This document shows, in pieces, positions 20,430 through 29,604 of a stretch of 64,000 nt of DNA (position 1 is the first letter of the stretch; each line of letters starts with the position of its first letter). The notes beneath the pieces are model-generated. The model saw nothing but the letters and a program-made list of their open reading frames with translations. It was not told the DNA's origin and made no database searches. This stretch comes from Janthinobacterium sp. (GTDB taxonomy: Bacteria > Pseudomonadota > Gammaproteobacteria > Burkholderiales > Burkholderiaceae_D), in the NCBI RefSeq assembly GCF_009923995.1, contig NZ_RFSK01000002.1, positions 62,001 through 126,000 of the forward strand. Reading direction: 5' to 3'. A program made the translations under genes and the position numbers.

Positions 20430-22634
20430 ATGAATTCCTTCGCTACTCCGTTTGACCTGGAAAATAGTCCGCGTATCCTGCTGGTCGACGATGAACCCCG
20501 GCTGCTCGCCTCCCTGCACGAGCTGCTGAAGGACCGCGGCTACCAGCTCTACACGGCCACCTGCGGCAGCGAGGCGCTGGCGCAATTGTCGAAACTGCGC
20601 TTCGACCTGATCCTGCTGGACCTGCGCCTGCCCGACATGAGCGGCCATGAAATCATGGACCACATCAACCGGCGCGGCATCGAGGGCGACGTGATCGTCA
20701 TGAGCGGCGATGTCGGCATCGAGGCGGCCATCGGCGCCCTGAAACGGGGCGCCTACGATTACCTGCGCAAGCCTTACAGCCGCGAGGAATTGCTCAAGAC
20801 GGTGGAGAACGCGCTGCAAAAGCGCAAGCTGGCGCTGGAAAACGAGCGCATCGCGCTGCAGCTGGAAAATTCGGAAAAGATGTACCGCTACCTGGTCGAC
20901 AGCTCGCCCGACATCATCTATACCCTGAACCACGAAGGGCGCATCACCTTCATCAACGACCGGGTGCACCAGTTGCTGGGCTTTAGCCGCGAAGAGCTGC
21001 TCGGCAGCCATTATTCCATCCTCGTGCACGATGAAGACCAGGAGCGGGCACGCTACGCCTTCAACGAACGTCGTCTCGATGATCGCGCCTCGCGCAATGT
21101 GGAACTGCGCCTGAAGTGCCATAGCGGCAGCGGCAGCGACCGCACCTTCAGCAACACGCTGATGACGATTCCGCTCAATTCGATCGGCATGCACAGCCTC
21201 GATCATGAGGCGAGGAAGCAGGAGTATTTCGGTACATACGGCGTGGCGCGCGACATCACCGACCGCAAGCGCGCCGAGGAAGTGATCTCTTACCAGGCCT
21301 ATCACGACATCCTGACGGACCTGCCGAACCGCATGCTGTTCAAGGACCGCCTGGGCCTGGCCGTGATCCAGGCACGCCGCAAGCTGACGGAACTGGCCGT
21401 GATGTTCATCGACCTGGACCGCTTCAAGCTGGTCAACGACACGCTCGGCCACGTGAAGGGCGACGAACTGCTGCAGCAGGTGGCCCTGCGTCTGAAGGAT
21501 TGCCTGCGCCGCGGCGATACCCTGGCGCGCCAGGGCGGCGATGAATTCACCATCGTGCTGCCCGAGCTGCGTGACCGCCAGGATGCGCGCCTGATCGCCG
21601 ACAAATTCCTCGAATGCCTGCACCAGCCCTTCGACCTCGATGGCAACCAGGTGCACATTTCCGCGTCCATCGGCATCGCCATCTATCCGGGTGACGGCGA
21701 AACCATTGACGAACTGCTGCGCCATGCCGACATCGCCATGTACCAGGTCAAGGCGCTGGGCAAGAACGGCCACAGTTTTTATCACGAGTCCATGCTCGAC
21801 GTGTCGCACCAGAAGATCGCGCTTGAGCAGAGCCTGCGCAAGGCGCTGGAGCTGAACCAGCTGGAGATGTATTACCAGCCGCAGGTGGACGTGACGACGG
21901 GCCGCATCGTCGGTGCCGAAGGCCTGATGCGCTGGAACCACCCGCAGCGTGGCTTGCTGACGGCCGGTGAATTCCTGCCGTTTGCCGAGGAAAACGGCCT
22001 GATGTTGCCGATCTCGGACTGGATGCTGGGTGCCCTGTGCCGCGACCTGCTGCAGTGGAACGCGGCAGGCGGCGAGGCCGTGCGGCTGTCGCTGAATCTG
22101 TCGCCGCAGTACCTGGACCGCGGCGACTTTTTCGAGAAGATGCGCGGCGCGCTGACGCGCTACGGCATCGCGCCGGAAAAGATCGAAGTGGAGATCACGG
22201 AAAACATCTGCATCCGTAATCCGCAGTATGCGATCGAGCAGTTGAACAAGCTGTGCCAGCTGGGCGTGTCGGTGGCCATTGACGATTTCGGCACCGGCTA
22301 TTCCTCGCTGTCGTATCTGCACCGCTTCCCCATCCACACGATCAAGATCGACCAGTCGTTTGTGAAGGAAATCCACGACGAGCACGGGCACTATCCCGTC
22401 ATCCTGGCCATCATCTCGATCGCGCGCGGGCTGGGCCTGCACCTGATCGCCGAAGGCGTGGAGACGGAAGGCCAGGCGCGCTACCTGCAGGACAAGGGCT
22501 GCACCACGATGCAGGGCTATCTGTACCACCGTCCCATCTCGCTGGGCAGCTTCATCGCCGTGCTGCAGGAGCAGAACCGCCTGATCGCCGGCAGCGCGCC
22601 TGGCGCGTCGCAGGCGCTGGCCATCGAGGCCTGA
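20430..22634 (+). CDS. Response regulator with PAS, GGDEF and EAL domains (c-di-GMP turnover)
   Basis: 734 residues. The receiver is at 14-130 with acidic DDE at 20-22, phosphoacceptor Asp64 in LILLDLRLPD, and Lys in YDYLRKPYS. A PAS domain follows (about 148-265, SPDIIYTLNHEGRITFIND). The GGDEF domain has an intact GGDEF near 369, preceded by an RRGD product-inhibition site at the correct five-residue spacing, so diguanylate cyclase activity is possible. The EAL domain carries AEGLMRW in place of EALxR and an intact DDFGTGYSS, so phosphodiesterase activity is also plausible. It is the second gene of the operon, presumably phosphorylated by the upstream kinase. Net direction of c-di-GMP change is not readable. 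Confidence 0.95.
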   Translation: MNSFATPFDLENSPRILLVDDEPRLLASLHELLKDRGYQLYTATCGSEALAQLSKLRFDLILLDLRLPDMSGHEIMDHINRRGIEGDVIVMSGDVGIEAAIGALKRGAYDYLRKPYSREELLKTVENALQKRKLALENERIALQLENSEKMYRYLVDSSPDIIYTLNHEGRITFINDRVHQLLGFSREELLGSHYSILVHDEDQERARYAFNERRLDDRASRNVELRLKCHSGSGSDRTFSNTLMTIPLNSIGMHSLDHEARKQEYFGTYGVARDITDRKRAEEVISYQAYHDILTDLPNRMLFKDRLGLAVIQARRKLTELAVMFIDLDRFKLVNDTLGHVKGDELLQQVALRLKDCLRRGDTLARQGGDEFTIVLPELRDRQDARLIADKFLECLHQPFDLDGNQVHISASIGIAIYPGDGETIDELLRHADIAMYQVKALGKNGHSFYHESMLDVSHQKIALEQSLRKALELNQLEMYYQPQVDVTTGRIVGAEGLMRWNHPQRGLLTAGEFLPFAEENGLMLPISDWMLGALCRDLLQWNAAGGEAVRLSLNLSPQYLDRGDFFEKMRGALTRYGIAPEKIEVEITENICIRNPQYAIEQLNKLCQLGVSVAIDDFGTGYSSLSYLHRFPIHTIKIDQSFVKEIHDEHGHYPVILAIISIARGLGLHLIAEGVETEGQARYLQDKGCTTMQGYLYHRPISLGSFIAVLQEQNRLIAGSAPGASQALAIEA

Positions 22635-22637
22635 TCC

Positions 22638-24197
22638 ATGCTGCTTGCCGATCCCCGTTATACGGCCGATTACCTGCGCCTGAAAGGCCTGGCCGAGAAA
22701 GGCAATGCGAATGCCCAGCACAGCCTGGGCTTCATGCATTTCAACGGCCAGGGTGCCGAGCAAAGTTATGCGCTGGCCCTGCACTGGTATGGCCAGGCGG
22801 CGGCACAGGGACTCGAACATGCGCAATACAACCTGGGTGTGATGTGCCAGAAGGGCCAGGGCGTGGCGCAGGATTTCGTCCGGGCGGCGCACTGGTACCA
22901 GCAGGCGGCAGAGCAGGGCTACGCGGCGGCGCAGTACAACCTGGGCTGGCTGTATGCCAAGGGTCAGGGCATCGCGCAGGACAGCGGCCAGGCCATGCTG
23001 TGGTTTAGCCGCGCGGCGGAACAGGGCGACGCGGGGGCGCAGAATAACCTGGGCATGATGTATGACAACGGCAAGGGCGTGCCGCAGGATTTCGTGCAAG
23101 CTATCGCCTGGTACCGCAAGGCGGCCGAGCAGGGCTATGCGCGCGCGCAGTACAACCTGGGCCTGCGTTACGACAATGGACAGGGCGTGCGCCAGGACCG
23201 CCAGCAGGCGACGGCGTGGATGCGCAAGGCGGCCGAGCAGGGTTATGCGCCGGCCCAGTTCAACCTGGCGCTGCGCTATGAAAATGGCGATGTGCTGCCG
23301 CAGGATAGCCAGCAGGCGATTGCCTGGTACCGGCGCGCGGCCGAGCAGGGGCATGCCAGTTCGCAGTTCAACCTGGGCCTGATCTATGACAATGGCCAGG
23401 GCGTACCCTGCGATAAACAGGCGGCCCTGGACTGGTACGTAAAGGCGGCGGGACTTGGCCATGCGGCGGCCCAGCACAACCTGGGCCTGCACCACGAACA
23501 CGGCGCGCACGATTACACGCAGGCGCAGGCGTTTTACCGTCAGGCGGCGGAACAGGGCTTCCCTGCTGCCCAGTACCAGCTGGGACTTCTGTACGAGCAT
23601 GGCCAGGGCATGCCGGAGGATGCGCAGCAAGCCGTGTACTGGTACCGCAAGGCGGCCGAACAGGGCCACGTGCGGGCACAGTTCGACCTGGGCCTGCGCC
23701 ATGAAAATGGCCAGGGCGTGTCGCAGGATCTGGCGCTGGCGCTGGCGTGGTACCGCCGCGCCGCCGAGCAGGATTACGCGCCGGCGCAGTACATGCAGGG
23801 CGTGCTGCATGACCGCGACGATGGCCCGGCGCCCGACAGCCAGCTGGCCTGCGCCTGCTACTGCCGCGCCGCCGCGCAGGGGCACAGCCTGGCGCAGTTC
23901 GCGCTGGGGCTGCGCCATGACAATGGCCAGGATGTGCCGCAGGATTATGCCATCGCCTGGGACTGGTATGCGCTGGCTGCGCGCCAGGGCCATGCGCGGG
24001 CCCAGTTCAACCTGGGCCTCATGGCCGCCAGCGGCCAGGGCGGCCCGCTCGACTTGCAGCAGGCGTATATCTGGCTGTCGATGGCGGTAGCGGCCGGCGT
24101 GGCTGGCGCGGAAAAATCCCTGCGCCAGACGGCGGCGCGCATGCGTGAAACAGATCTGATCCAGGTGCGCCAGCGCCTGGAAGCACTGGCCGATTAG
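22638..24197 (+). CDS. Sel1-like repeat protein (13 repeats)
   Basis: 519 residues composed almost entirely of 36-residue Sel1 (TPR-like) units; about 13 can be counted from residue 22, each resembling AQYNLGxxYxxGQGVxQD...AxxWYRKAAEQG. Unit 8 is shortened by three residues. There is no signal peptide or membrane helix, so it is probably a cytoplasmic scaffold. It starts 3 bases after the GGDEF-EAL gene and so belongs to the same operon; a role in assembling that pathway is inferred. It ends 6 bases before the convergent TonB-receptor gene. Confidence 0.93.
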   Translation: MLLADPRYTADYLRLKGLAEKGNANAQHSLGFMHFNGQGAEQSYALALHWYGQAAAQGLEHAQYNLGVMCQKGQGVAQDFVRAAHWYQQAAEQGYAAAQYNLGWLYAKGQGIAQDSGQAMLWFSRAAEQGDAGAQNNLGMMYDNGKGVPQDFVQAIAWYRKAAEQGYARAQYNLGLRYDNGQGVRQDRQQATAWMRKAAEQGYAPAQFNLALRYENGDVLPQDSQQAIAWYRRAAEQGHASSQFNLGLIYDNGQGVPCDKQAALDWYVKAAGLGHAAAQHNLGLHHEHGAHDYTQAQAFYRQAAEQGFPAAQYQLGLLYEHGQGMPEDAQQAVYWYRKAAEQGHVRAQFDLGLRHENGQGVSQDLALALAWYRRAAEQDYAPAQYMQGVLHDRDDGPAPDSQLACACYCRAAAQGHSLAQFALGLRHDNGQDVPQDYAIAWDWYALAARQGHARAQFNLGLMAASGQGGPLDLQQAYIWLSMAVAAGVAGAEKSLRQTAARMRETDLIQVRQRLEALAD

Positions 24198-24203
24198 CGC
24201 CCG

Positions 24204-26594
24204 TTAAAAGTCGTAGCGCGCGCTGGCGCCCACCGTGCGCGGCTGGCCTGCCGACGCCGCATAGGCATTCGTCCCCACGCCCGTCAGGCCAAGGAAATAG
24301 CGCTTGTCGAACAGGTTGCGCGCCCACAGCGAGAAATCCCAGCGCGCGTCGCCCTGGCCCACGCGCCAGCCCACGCTGGCGTTGGCCAGGCCATAGCCGG
24401 GCAGGCGCGAATAGCGCGAGTTGTTGATGTCGCCAAAGCTGTCCGAACGCAGCGCCAGGTTGGCATTGGCGTACTGCTCCACCTGTGCGCCGAGTTTCTG
24501 GCGCCACTGCACGCTGGTATTCAAGATCCATTTTGGCGCGCCGTTGACGCGGTTGCCGGCGATGCTGCGGCTGCCCTTGCCATAGCCTTGCAGGGGATTG
24601 AGTGGATTGCCCAGGTCATTGAAGGTTTCGAACGGCGTCGGTCCCGTGCCGTTGTCGAAGGTGGCGCTGGTGTAGGCGCCGTTGACGCTCACGTCCAGCT
24701 GGCGCGACAAACGGGCGCGCGCATCGAATTCGAAGCCCTTGCTGGTCAGGTCGCCGATGTTCGTCAGCACGCCGATGTAGCTGGCCAGCGGCGCATACGG
24801 CACATTGGTGACGCCCTGGTAATCCTTGACCTTGGTGATGAAGACATTCGCATTGACGGCGAGACGGCTGTCCAGCCAGGCCGTCTTGATGCCCAGGTCC
24901 AGGTTGCGCGCCTTTTCCGGCTCGATGACGATGGACTGCACGCCAAAGGCTGAGCCGACGGAGGCGACGCCGTTGACGTTGTAGCCGCCCGATTTTTCGC
25001 CCTGCGACAGGGTGGCATAGGTCAGCACGTCGCGTTCCAGGCGGTAGCTGGCGTTGAGCAGGCTGGCCACGTTCTTGTCGGTGCGGCTCAATTTGCCGGA
25101 GTCCCAGAAAGCGAAGATCGGGTAGGCCGTGTACGGCGACGGATTGCCCAGCGCGTTTTGCACGACGCGGCCCTGCTTGCGTTCGGAATTGAGCCGCAGG
25201 CCCGCGCTCAGGTCCAGCCTGGGCGCGAGGTGCCAGGTTTCCTGGCCGAATACGGCGTAACTGTCCGTCTGCGCTTCGCCATTGCCCGACATCAGATTGT
25301 TGTTCGGGTAGCCGCCGCCCGAGACGGCGGATGCCAGCGGCCCCGTGTCGTAGTGGTTGTAGCTGGCCGTCTTCTGGTGATAGAAATAGGCGCCCAGCAC
25401 ATAGTCGTAGGATTTGCCCGTCGGCGACGCCAGGCGCAGCTCTTGCGAGAACTGGTGTTCGCTGGTGCTGAAGCCGCCGGTCAATGCTTTCAGATCGCTG
25501 GAATCGAGGTCGTTCTTCGGCTCGAAACGCCAGTCGCGCCAGGCCGTGATCGACGTCAGCGCATACGTATCGGCGCCGCTGCCGATCTTCCAGTTCGCCT
25601 CCGCCGAGACGGCGTTTTGCCGCACCTTGGCCTGCTGCTCCTCGTCGATGCTGACGTTGTAGTCGTAGGGATTGAAGATGACCTCGGTCGCCCCCTTGGC
25701 TTGCAGCCACAGGCCGTAGTTGGTGGCGTTGGTGGACAGGCTGCCGCCGGCCGCGCCCCTGTTCAGGGGGCCGTAGGCGTATGGCACCAGGGTGCCGGTG
25801 CTGGAATCCTCCTGATTGTGCTCGGCGATCAGGCGCAGGCTGAAATTTTGGCTTGGCTTGATCAGCGCCTGCGTGCGCACGCCCTTGCGCTTGATTTCAT
25901 TGAAGCGGCGATTGTCCTGCAGGTTCTTCAGCCAGCCATCGTCGTGCGTGTCGTAGGCGGCGATGCGAACGGCCACCGTGTCGCTGACGGGACCCGAGTA
26001 CCCTCCCTTGAACTGGCGGTAGCCGCGCTGTCCCAGCGACACTTCCAGGTGGCCTTCGCGCTCGAAGGTGGGCAGGCGCGTGCTGATATTGAGCACGCCG
26101 GCCGTGGTGTTCTTGCCGAACAGCGTGCCTTGCGGGCCGCGCAGCAGGTCGACCTGCTCCAGGTCCAGCAGGTCGAACACGGCCTGGCCAGGACGGCCCA
26201 GGAAGACGTTGTCCAGGTAAATGCCGACGCTGCCTTCCAGTCCTTCGTTGGCCGTGTTGTTGCCGATGCCGCGCACGGCCACGCTGGACTGGCGCGCATG
26301 CAGGAATTGCGAGGTGACGTTGGGCAGCGCCTGCTGCAAGTCCTGCACCTGATAGAGTCCCTGGGCTTCGAGCTGGGCGCCGCTGACGACGGAAATCGGC
26401 GCCGGCACATCCTGCGCCTTTTCCTGGCGCCGGCGCGCCGTGACGGTGATGCTGTGCACCTCGCCGCTGTCCTGCAGGGCGGGTTCGCTGGCGGCTGGCA
26501 GATCATCGGCGCGCGCGGCGCCGAGGGGGCCGAAAACGGCGGCGATCAGCAGTGCGCCGGAAGTCAGTGTAAGGGGATGGATTTTCTTGGGCAT
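24204..26594 (-). CDS. TonB-dependent outer membrane receptor
   Basis: 796 residues. A signal peptide ends near GAARA, then a TonB-box-like segment HSITVTARRRQEKAQ. The plug domain follows (PISVVSGAQLEAQGLYQVQDLQQALPNV to about residue 170), then a 22-strand barrel ending in the terminal aromatic ASARYDF. It imports a scarce large substrate across the outer membrane with TonB energy. It is last in a reverse-strand set with an MFS transporter and a flavin monooxygenase, so the substrate is probably an organic molecule then cleaved by the monooxygenase, rather than iron alone. Confidence 0.94.
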   Translation of the reverse strand: MPKKIHPLTLTSGALLIAAVFGPLGAARADDLPAASEPALQDSGEVHSITVTARRRQEKAQDVPAPISVVSGAQLEAQGLYQVQDLQQALPNVTSQFLHARQSSVAVRGIGNNTANEGLEGSVGIYLDNVFLGRPGQAVFDLLDLEQVDLLRGPQGTLFGKNTTAGVLNISTRLPTFEREGHLEVSLGQRGYRQFKGGYSGPVSDTVAVRIAAYDTHDDGWLKNLQDNRRFNEIKRKGVRTQALIKPSQNFSLRLIAEHNQEDSSTGTLVPYAYGPLNRGAAGGSLSTNATNYGLWLQAKGATEVIFNPYDYNVSIDEEQQAKVRQNAVSAEANWKIGSGADTYALTSITAWRDWRFEPKNDLDSSDLKALTGGFSTSEHQFSQELRLASPTGKSYDYVLGAYFYHQKTASYNHYDTGPLASAVSGGGYPNNNLMSGNGEAQTDSYAVFGQETWHLAPRLDLSAGLRLNSERKQGRVVQNALGNPSPYTAYPIFAFWDSGKLSRTDKNVASLLNASYRLERDVLTYATLSQGEKSGGYNVNGVASVGSAFGVQSIVIEPEKARNLDLGIKTAWLDSRLAVNANVFITKVKDYQGVTNVPYAPLASYIGVLTNIGDLTSKGFEFDARARLSRQLDVSVNGAYTSATFDNGTGPTPFETFNDLGNPLNPLQGYGKGSRSIAGNRVNGAPKWILNTSVQWRQKLGAQVEQYANANLALRSDSFGDINNSRYSRLPGYGLANASVGWRVGQGDARWDFSLWARNLFDKRYFLGLTGVGTNAYAASAGQPRTVGASARYDF

Positions 26595-26630
26595 CGTTAA
26601 ACCTGTTGTTAGCGTGATGATCGGTGTTTT

Positions 26631-27962
26631 TTACAATGGCTGCAACTGGTGCTGAGCCACTTTGCCCAGGTCGCGCCGGTAGTAGCGCAGCGCCAGCAGC
26701 AAGGTCGTCAACTGCAGCGCGCCGCCGGCCAGCGCCAGGACCAGCAGGGCGTCATTGAGGCCGAAGCGGTTCGACAGCAGGCCCGCCAGCACGGGTCCTG
26801 GCACGGAGCCGAGCAAATGCAGGGTGACGACGGCGCAGGTGGCGGAAAAAGGACGGAAGGCCGGATGCACGAGTTCCTGCGTCATCGCCAGCGGTCCCGT
26901 GCCGGCGGCCGAGACGACAAAAGCGCCCGCGATCACGAGGCCGTACTGCCATGCCAGGCCATGCACGATACCGAAAGCGCTGCCCAGCATGATGGTGGCG
27001 GCCAGCGAGGCGGCGATGGGGAACAGCAGCTTGGCCAGTTCATTGCGGCGGTTGTAGTGGTCCATGACCCAGCCCCCCAGCGGCACGCCGACGATCGACA
27101 GCAGCATCACGCCGCTGGTCATGAAGGACGCCTGCTGCACCGGGATGTCATGGAAGCGGTTCAGGTAGGTGGGGAGGAAAAACACGGCCGGTACCCATTG
27201 CAGGGTGCCCATGGCGGCGCTCAGGTAGGCGAACACCAGCGAGGGCGTGCCGGCGATGACGGCCAGGCGGCCGCGCAATGCCGGCTCGCCACGGGAGCTG
27301 GGGGCGGTGTCGCGCACGCTGACGGTCTGGTAATCCTGACCGCGGTACAGCCACACGGCGATCAGCAGGCCGGGCAGGGCCATGATGCCCAGCGCGTGGC
27401 GCCAGCCGTAGTGCGTGGCGACATAGCCGCCCAGCGCCACGCCTAGCGCCATGCCGATCGGCTGCGCGGAGGAGAACAGACCGAGGGCCAGCTGGCGCCG
27501 GCGCTTGGGAAAGGCGGCGCTGATCCAGGTGTAGGCGACGGGCGCGTAGCCCGCTTCGCCCGCTCCCACCAGGGCACGGCTGGCGGCCAGCTGCGTCACG
27601 CTGCCCGCCAGGCCGCCGGCCGCCGACGCCAGGCTCCAGATGACGCCCATGATGCTGGCCGTCTTGACGCGGCTCCAGCGCTCGATGGCGATCGAGGCGG
27701 GGAACGCGCACAGCACCATGCCCAGGGTCAGGATGGAGCTGAGCATGCCGGCCGTGGCGTCCGTGATCTGCCATTCGGCCTTGATGGATGGGATCAGCGC
27801 GGCGAGGATCATGCGGTCGGCGAAGTCGAACACCATCAGCAGGCATAGCAGGCTGAAGGTCTGCACCGTGCGGCGCCGGCCGAACAGGTAGTCGTTCGCG
27901 AGCGCCGGCGTTGGCGATGCTGCTGGCGCTGGCGGTGTCGCGGGCAGGGCGGCGGCGCTCAT
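26631..27962 (-). CDS. MFS transporter (ACS/anion-cation symporter-like)
   Basis: 443 residues from the ATG at 27962. The start MSAAALPATPPAP gives a short Pro/Ala-rich cytoplasmic lead, then twelve helices. The first helix region reads LLMVFDFADRMILAALIPSI, followed by a typical motif A loop (AIERWSRVKT). The ATG overlaps the stop of the monooxygenase gene (ATGA, four bases), so they are translationally coupled. It probably carries the substrate imported by the neighbouring TonB receptor across the inner membrane. Confidence 0.9.
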   Translation of the reverse strand: MSAAALPATPPAPAASPTPALANDYLFGRRRTVQTFSLLCLLMVFDFADRMILAALIPSIKAEWQITDATAGMLSSILTLGMVLCAFPASIAIERWSRVKTASIMGVIWSLASAAGGLAGSVTQLAASRALVGAGEAGYAPVAYTWISAAFPKRRRQLALGLFSSAQPIGMALGVALGGYVATHYGWRHALGIMALPGLLIAVWLYRGQDYQTVSVRDTAPSSRGEPALRGRLAVIAGTPSLVFAYLSAAMGTLQWVPAVFFLPTYLNRFHDIPVQQASFMTSGVMLLSIVGVPLGGWVMDHYNRRNELAKLLFPIAASLAATIMLGSAFGIVHGLAWQYGLVIAGAFVVSAAGTGPLAMTQELVHPAFRPFSATCAVVTLHLLGSVPGPVLAGLLSNRFGLNDALLVLALAGGALQLTTLLLALRYYRRDLGKVAQHQLQPL

Positions 27963-29287
27963 GCTGCCAGTCCCAGCGGACGGGCCAGGTCCAGGTGTTC
28001 GCGCAGGGTGTGGCCGCTGTACTCGGTGCGGAACAGGCCGCGCCTTTGCAGTTCCGGGATGACCAGGTCGACGAACGCTTCCAGGCCATGCGGGAAGGTG
28101 GGCGCGAGGATGTTGAAGCCGTCGGCGGCGCCGTTCTCGAACCATTCCTGCAACTGGTCGGCGATGCTTGACGGCGTGCCCCAGATGACGCGGTGGCCGC
28201 GCGCGCCGGCCGCGCGCTGGTAGACCTGGCGCAGGGTGAGATTGTCCTTTTTTGCCATGTCGATGAACAGCTGCACGCGGCTTTGCCAGCCTTCGCCCAG
28301 GGGCAGTTCGGGGAAGGGTTCGTCGAGCGGATATTTGCTCAGGTCCACGCCCGTCAGTCCCGACAGCAGGCCCAGGCCGATGACGGGATCGATCAAGTCC
28401 TGCAGCTGGTCGTAGCGGGCCTTGGCCTCCTCCTCGGTGGCGCCGATGATGGGCATCACGCCCGGCAGGATCAGCAATTCGTCGGTGCCGCGGCCGTGCT
28501 GGGCCAGGCGGGCCTTCAGGCCGCTGTAGAAGGCCTGTGCGCCGGCCAGTGTCTGCTGCGCCGTGAATACCAGTTCGGCGGTGGCGGCCGCCAATTCCTG
28601 GCCATCCTCGCTGGAGCCGGCCTGCACCAGCACGGGATAGCCTTGCACGGGACGCTGCGATTGCAGGGCGCCGCGCAGCTTGAAGTATTTGCCTTCGTGC
28701 TCGAGGACTTTCAGCTTGGCCGGATCGAAGAAATTGCCGCTGGCCTGGTCGAACAGGTAGGGATCGTCGCCCAGGCTGTCCCACAGGCCCTTGACGACAT
28801 CGACGTATTCGCGCGCGCGCTGGTAGCGCTCCGTGTGCGGCACTTGCGCGGACAGGCCGAAGCTTTTCGCTTCCCAGTCGGTGCCCGAGGTAACCAGGTT
28901 CCAGCCGGCGCGTCCGCCGCTGATATGGTCGAGCGAGGCGAACTTGCGCGCCAGGTGGAATGGGTGCAGATAGGTGACGGAAGTGGTGGCCACCAGGCCG
29001 ATATGCTCGGTGGCGCCGGACAAGGCAGCCAGCAGGGTCAGCGGCTCAAAATAATACGGCAGGGCGGCGCGTGCCAGCAGCGCGGGCGGGCCTTCGGGAA
29101 AGCCTACCGTGTCGGCAAAGAAGATGGCGTCGAACTTGCCCCGCTCGGCCACGCGGGCCAGATGCTTCAACGGTTCCAGGCGCGTTGCTTCGGCCGGGTC
29201 GACGTCGGGATGGCGCCAGGCGGCGATGTGATGCCCGACACCCTGCAAAAATGCTCCCAACCGCATTTGTCGCTTGCTACTGCTCAT
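27959..29287 (-). CDS. LLM-class flavin-dependent monooxygenase, NtaA/SnaA/DszA family
   Basis: 442 residues from the ATG at 29287 with AAGGAACGG upstream. The sequence shows the family pattern: RLGAFLQGVGHHIAAWRHPD at the start, KFDAIFFADTVG, HPFHLARKFASLDHISGGRAGWNLVTS and YPVLVQAGSSEDGQELAA. Members use reduced FMN from a partner reductase to cleave nitrilotriacetate, sulfones or alkanesulfonates. No reductase gene is adjacent. It is the first gene of the unit with the MFS and TonB-receptor genes. Substrate unknown. Confidence 0.92.
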   Translation of the reverse strand: MSSSKRQMRLGAFLQGVGHHIAAWRHPDVDPAEATRLEPLKHLARVAERGKFDAIFFADTVGFPEGPPALLARAALPYYFEPLTLLAALSGATEHIGLVATTSVTYLHPFHLARKFASLDHISGGRAGWNLVTSGTDWEAKSFGLSAQVPHTERYQRAREYVDVVKGLWDSLGDDPYLFDQASGNFFDPAKLKVLEHEGKYFKLRGALQSQRPVQGYPVLVQAGSSEDGQELAAATAELVFTAQQTLAGAQAFYSGLKARLAQHGRGTDELLILPGVMPIIGATEEEAKARYDQLQDLIDPVIGLGLLSGLTGVDLSKYPLDEPFPELPLGEGWQSRVQLFIDMAKKDNLTLRQVYQRAAGARGHRVIWGTPSSIADQLQEWFENGAADGFNILAPTFPHGLEAFVDLVIPELQRRGLFRTEYSGHTLREHLDLARPLGLAA

Positions 29288-29604
29288 GAGCCGTTCCTTG
29301 ATAGAAATGAAGACAGGCCCAGAGCGTAGCCAGAGTGTTAACTTTGACGAACGAATATATGTGGATATGGTTATGCGTTTCCTCCACCGCAGGGGTATCT
29401 TCATAGCCATATCTGCCTGCTTCCCACGTGGGGCTGGCAAGTCAAACGTGCGTGAATACAACAGGATTTGCTGTATCTTGCACTCCCCCGCACTGGGAAA
29501 GGGACGATTTTTCCGCGAGAAAAGTCGCTGCCGTCGCCGGCGTTTTGCTATGCTAGGCAAGCAAAATCGCCCCGTGCCTTGCTGGATTTCAACAAAGGAA
29601 GAAT
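29288..29604. other. Divergent intergenic region, monooxygenase / DUF4197 gene
   Basis: About 317 bases with no coding sequence that fits a family. It must hold the promoter of the reverse-strand monooxygenase unit (AT-rich part about 29330-29375) and that of the DUF4197 gene (TATGCT at about 29549-29554 is a possible -10). No repeat or strong hairpin was seen. Confidence 0.5.

Noticed and set aside
20355-23993. Reverse-strand open frame of 1212 codons
   Set aside because: It runs opposite three well-supported genes. Its length follows from the GC-rich third positions of those genes, and its product is low-complexity Arg/His/Gln-rich without any family pattern.
22700-24100. Tandem DNA repeat array
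   Set aside because: The repetition is at protein level (Sel1 units); the DNA units have diverged and do not form a minisatellite or CRISPR.
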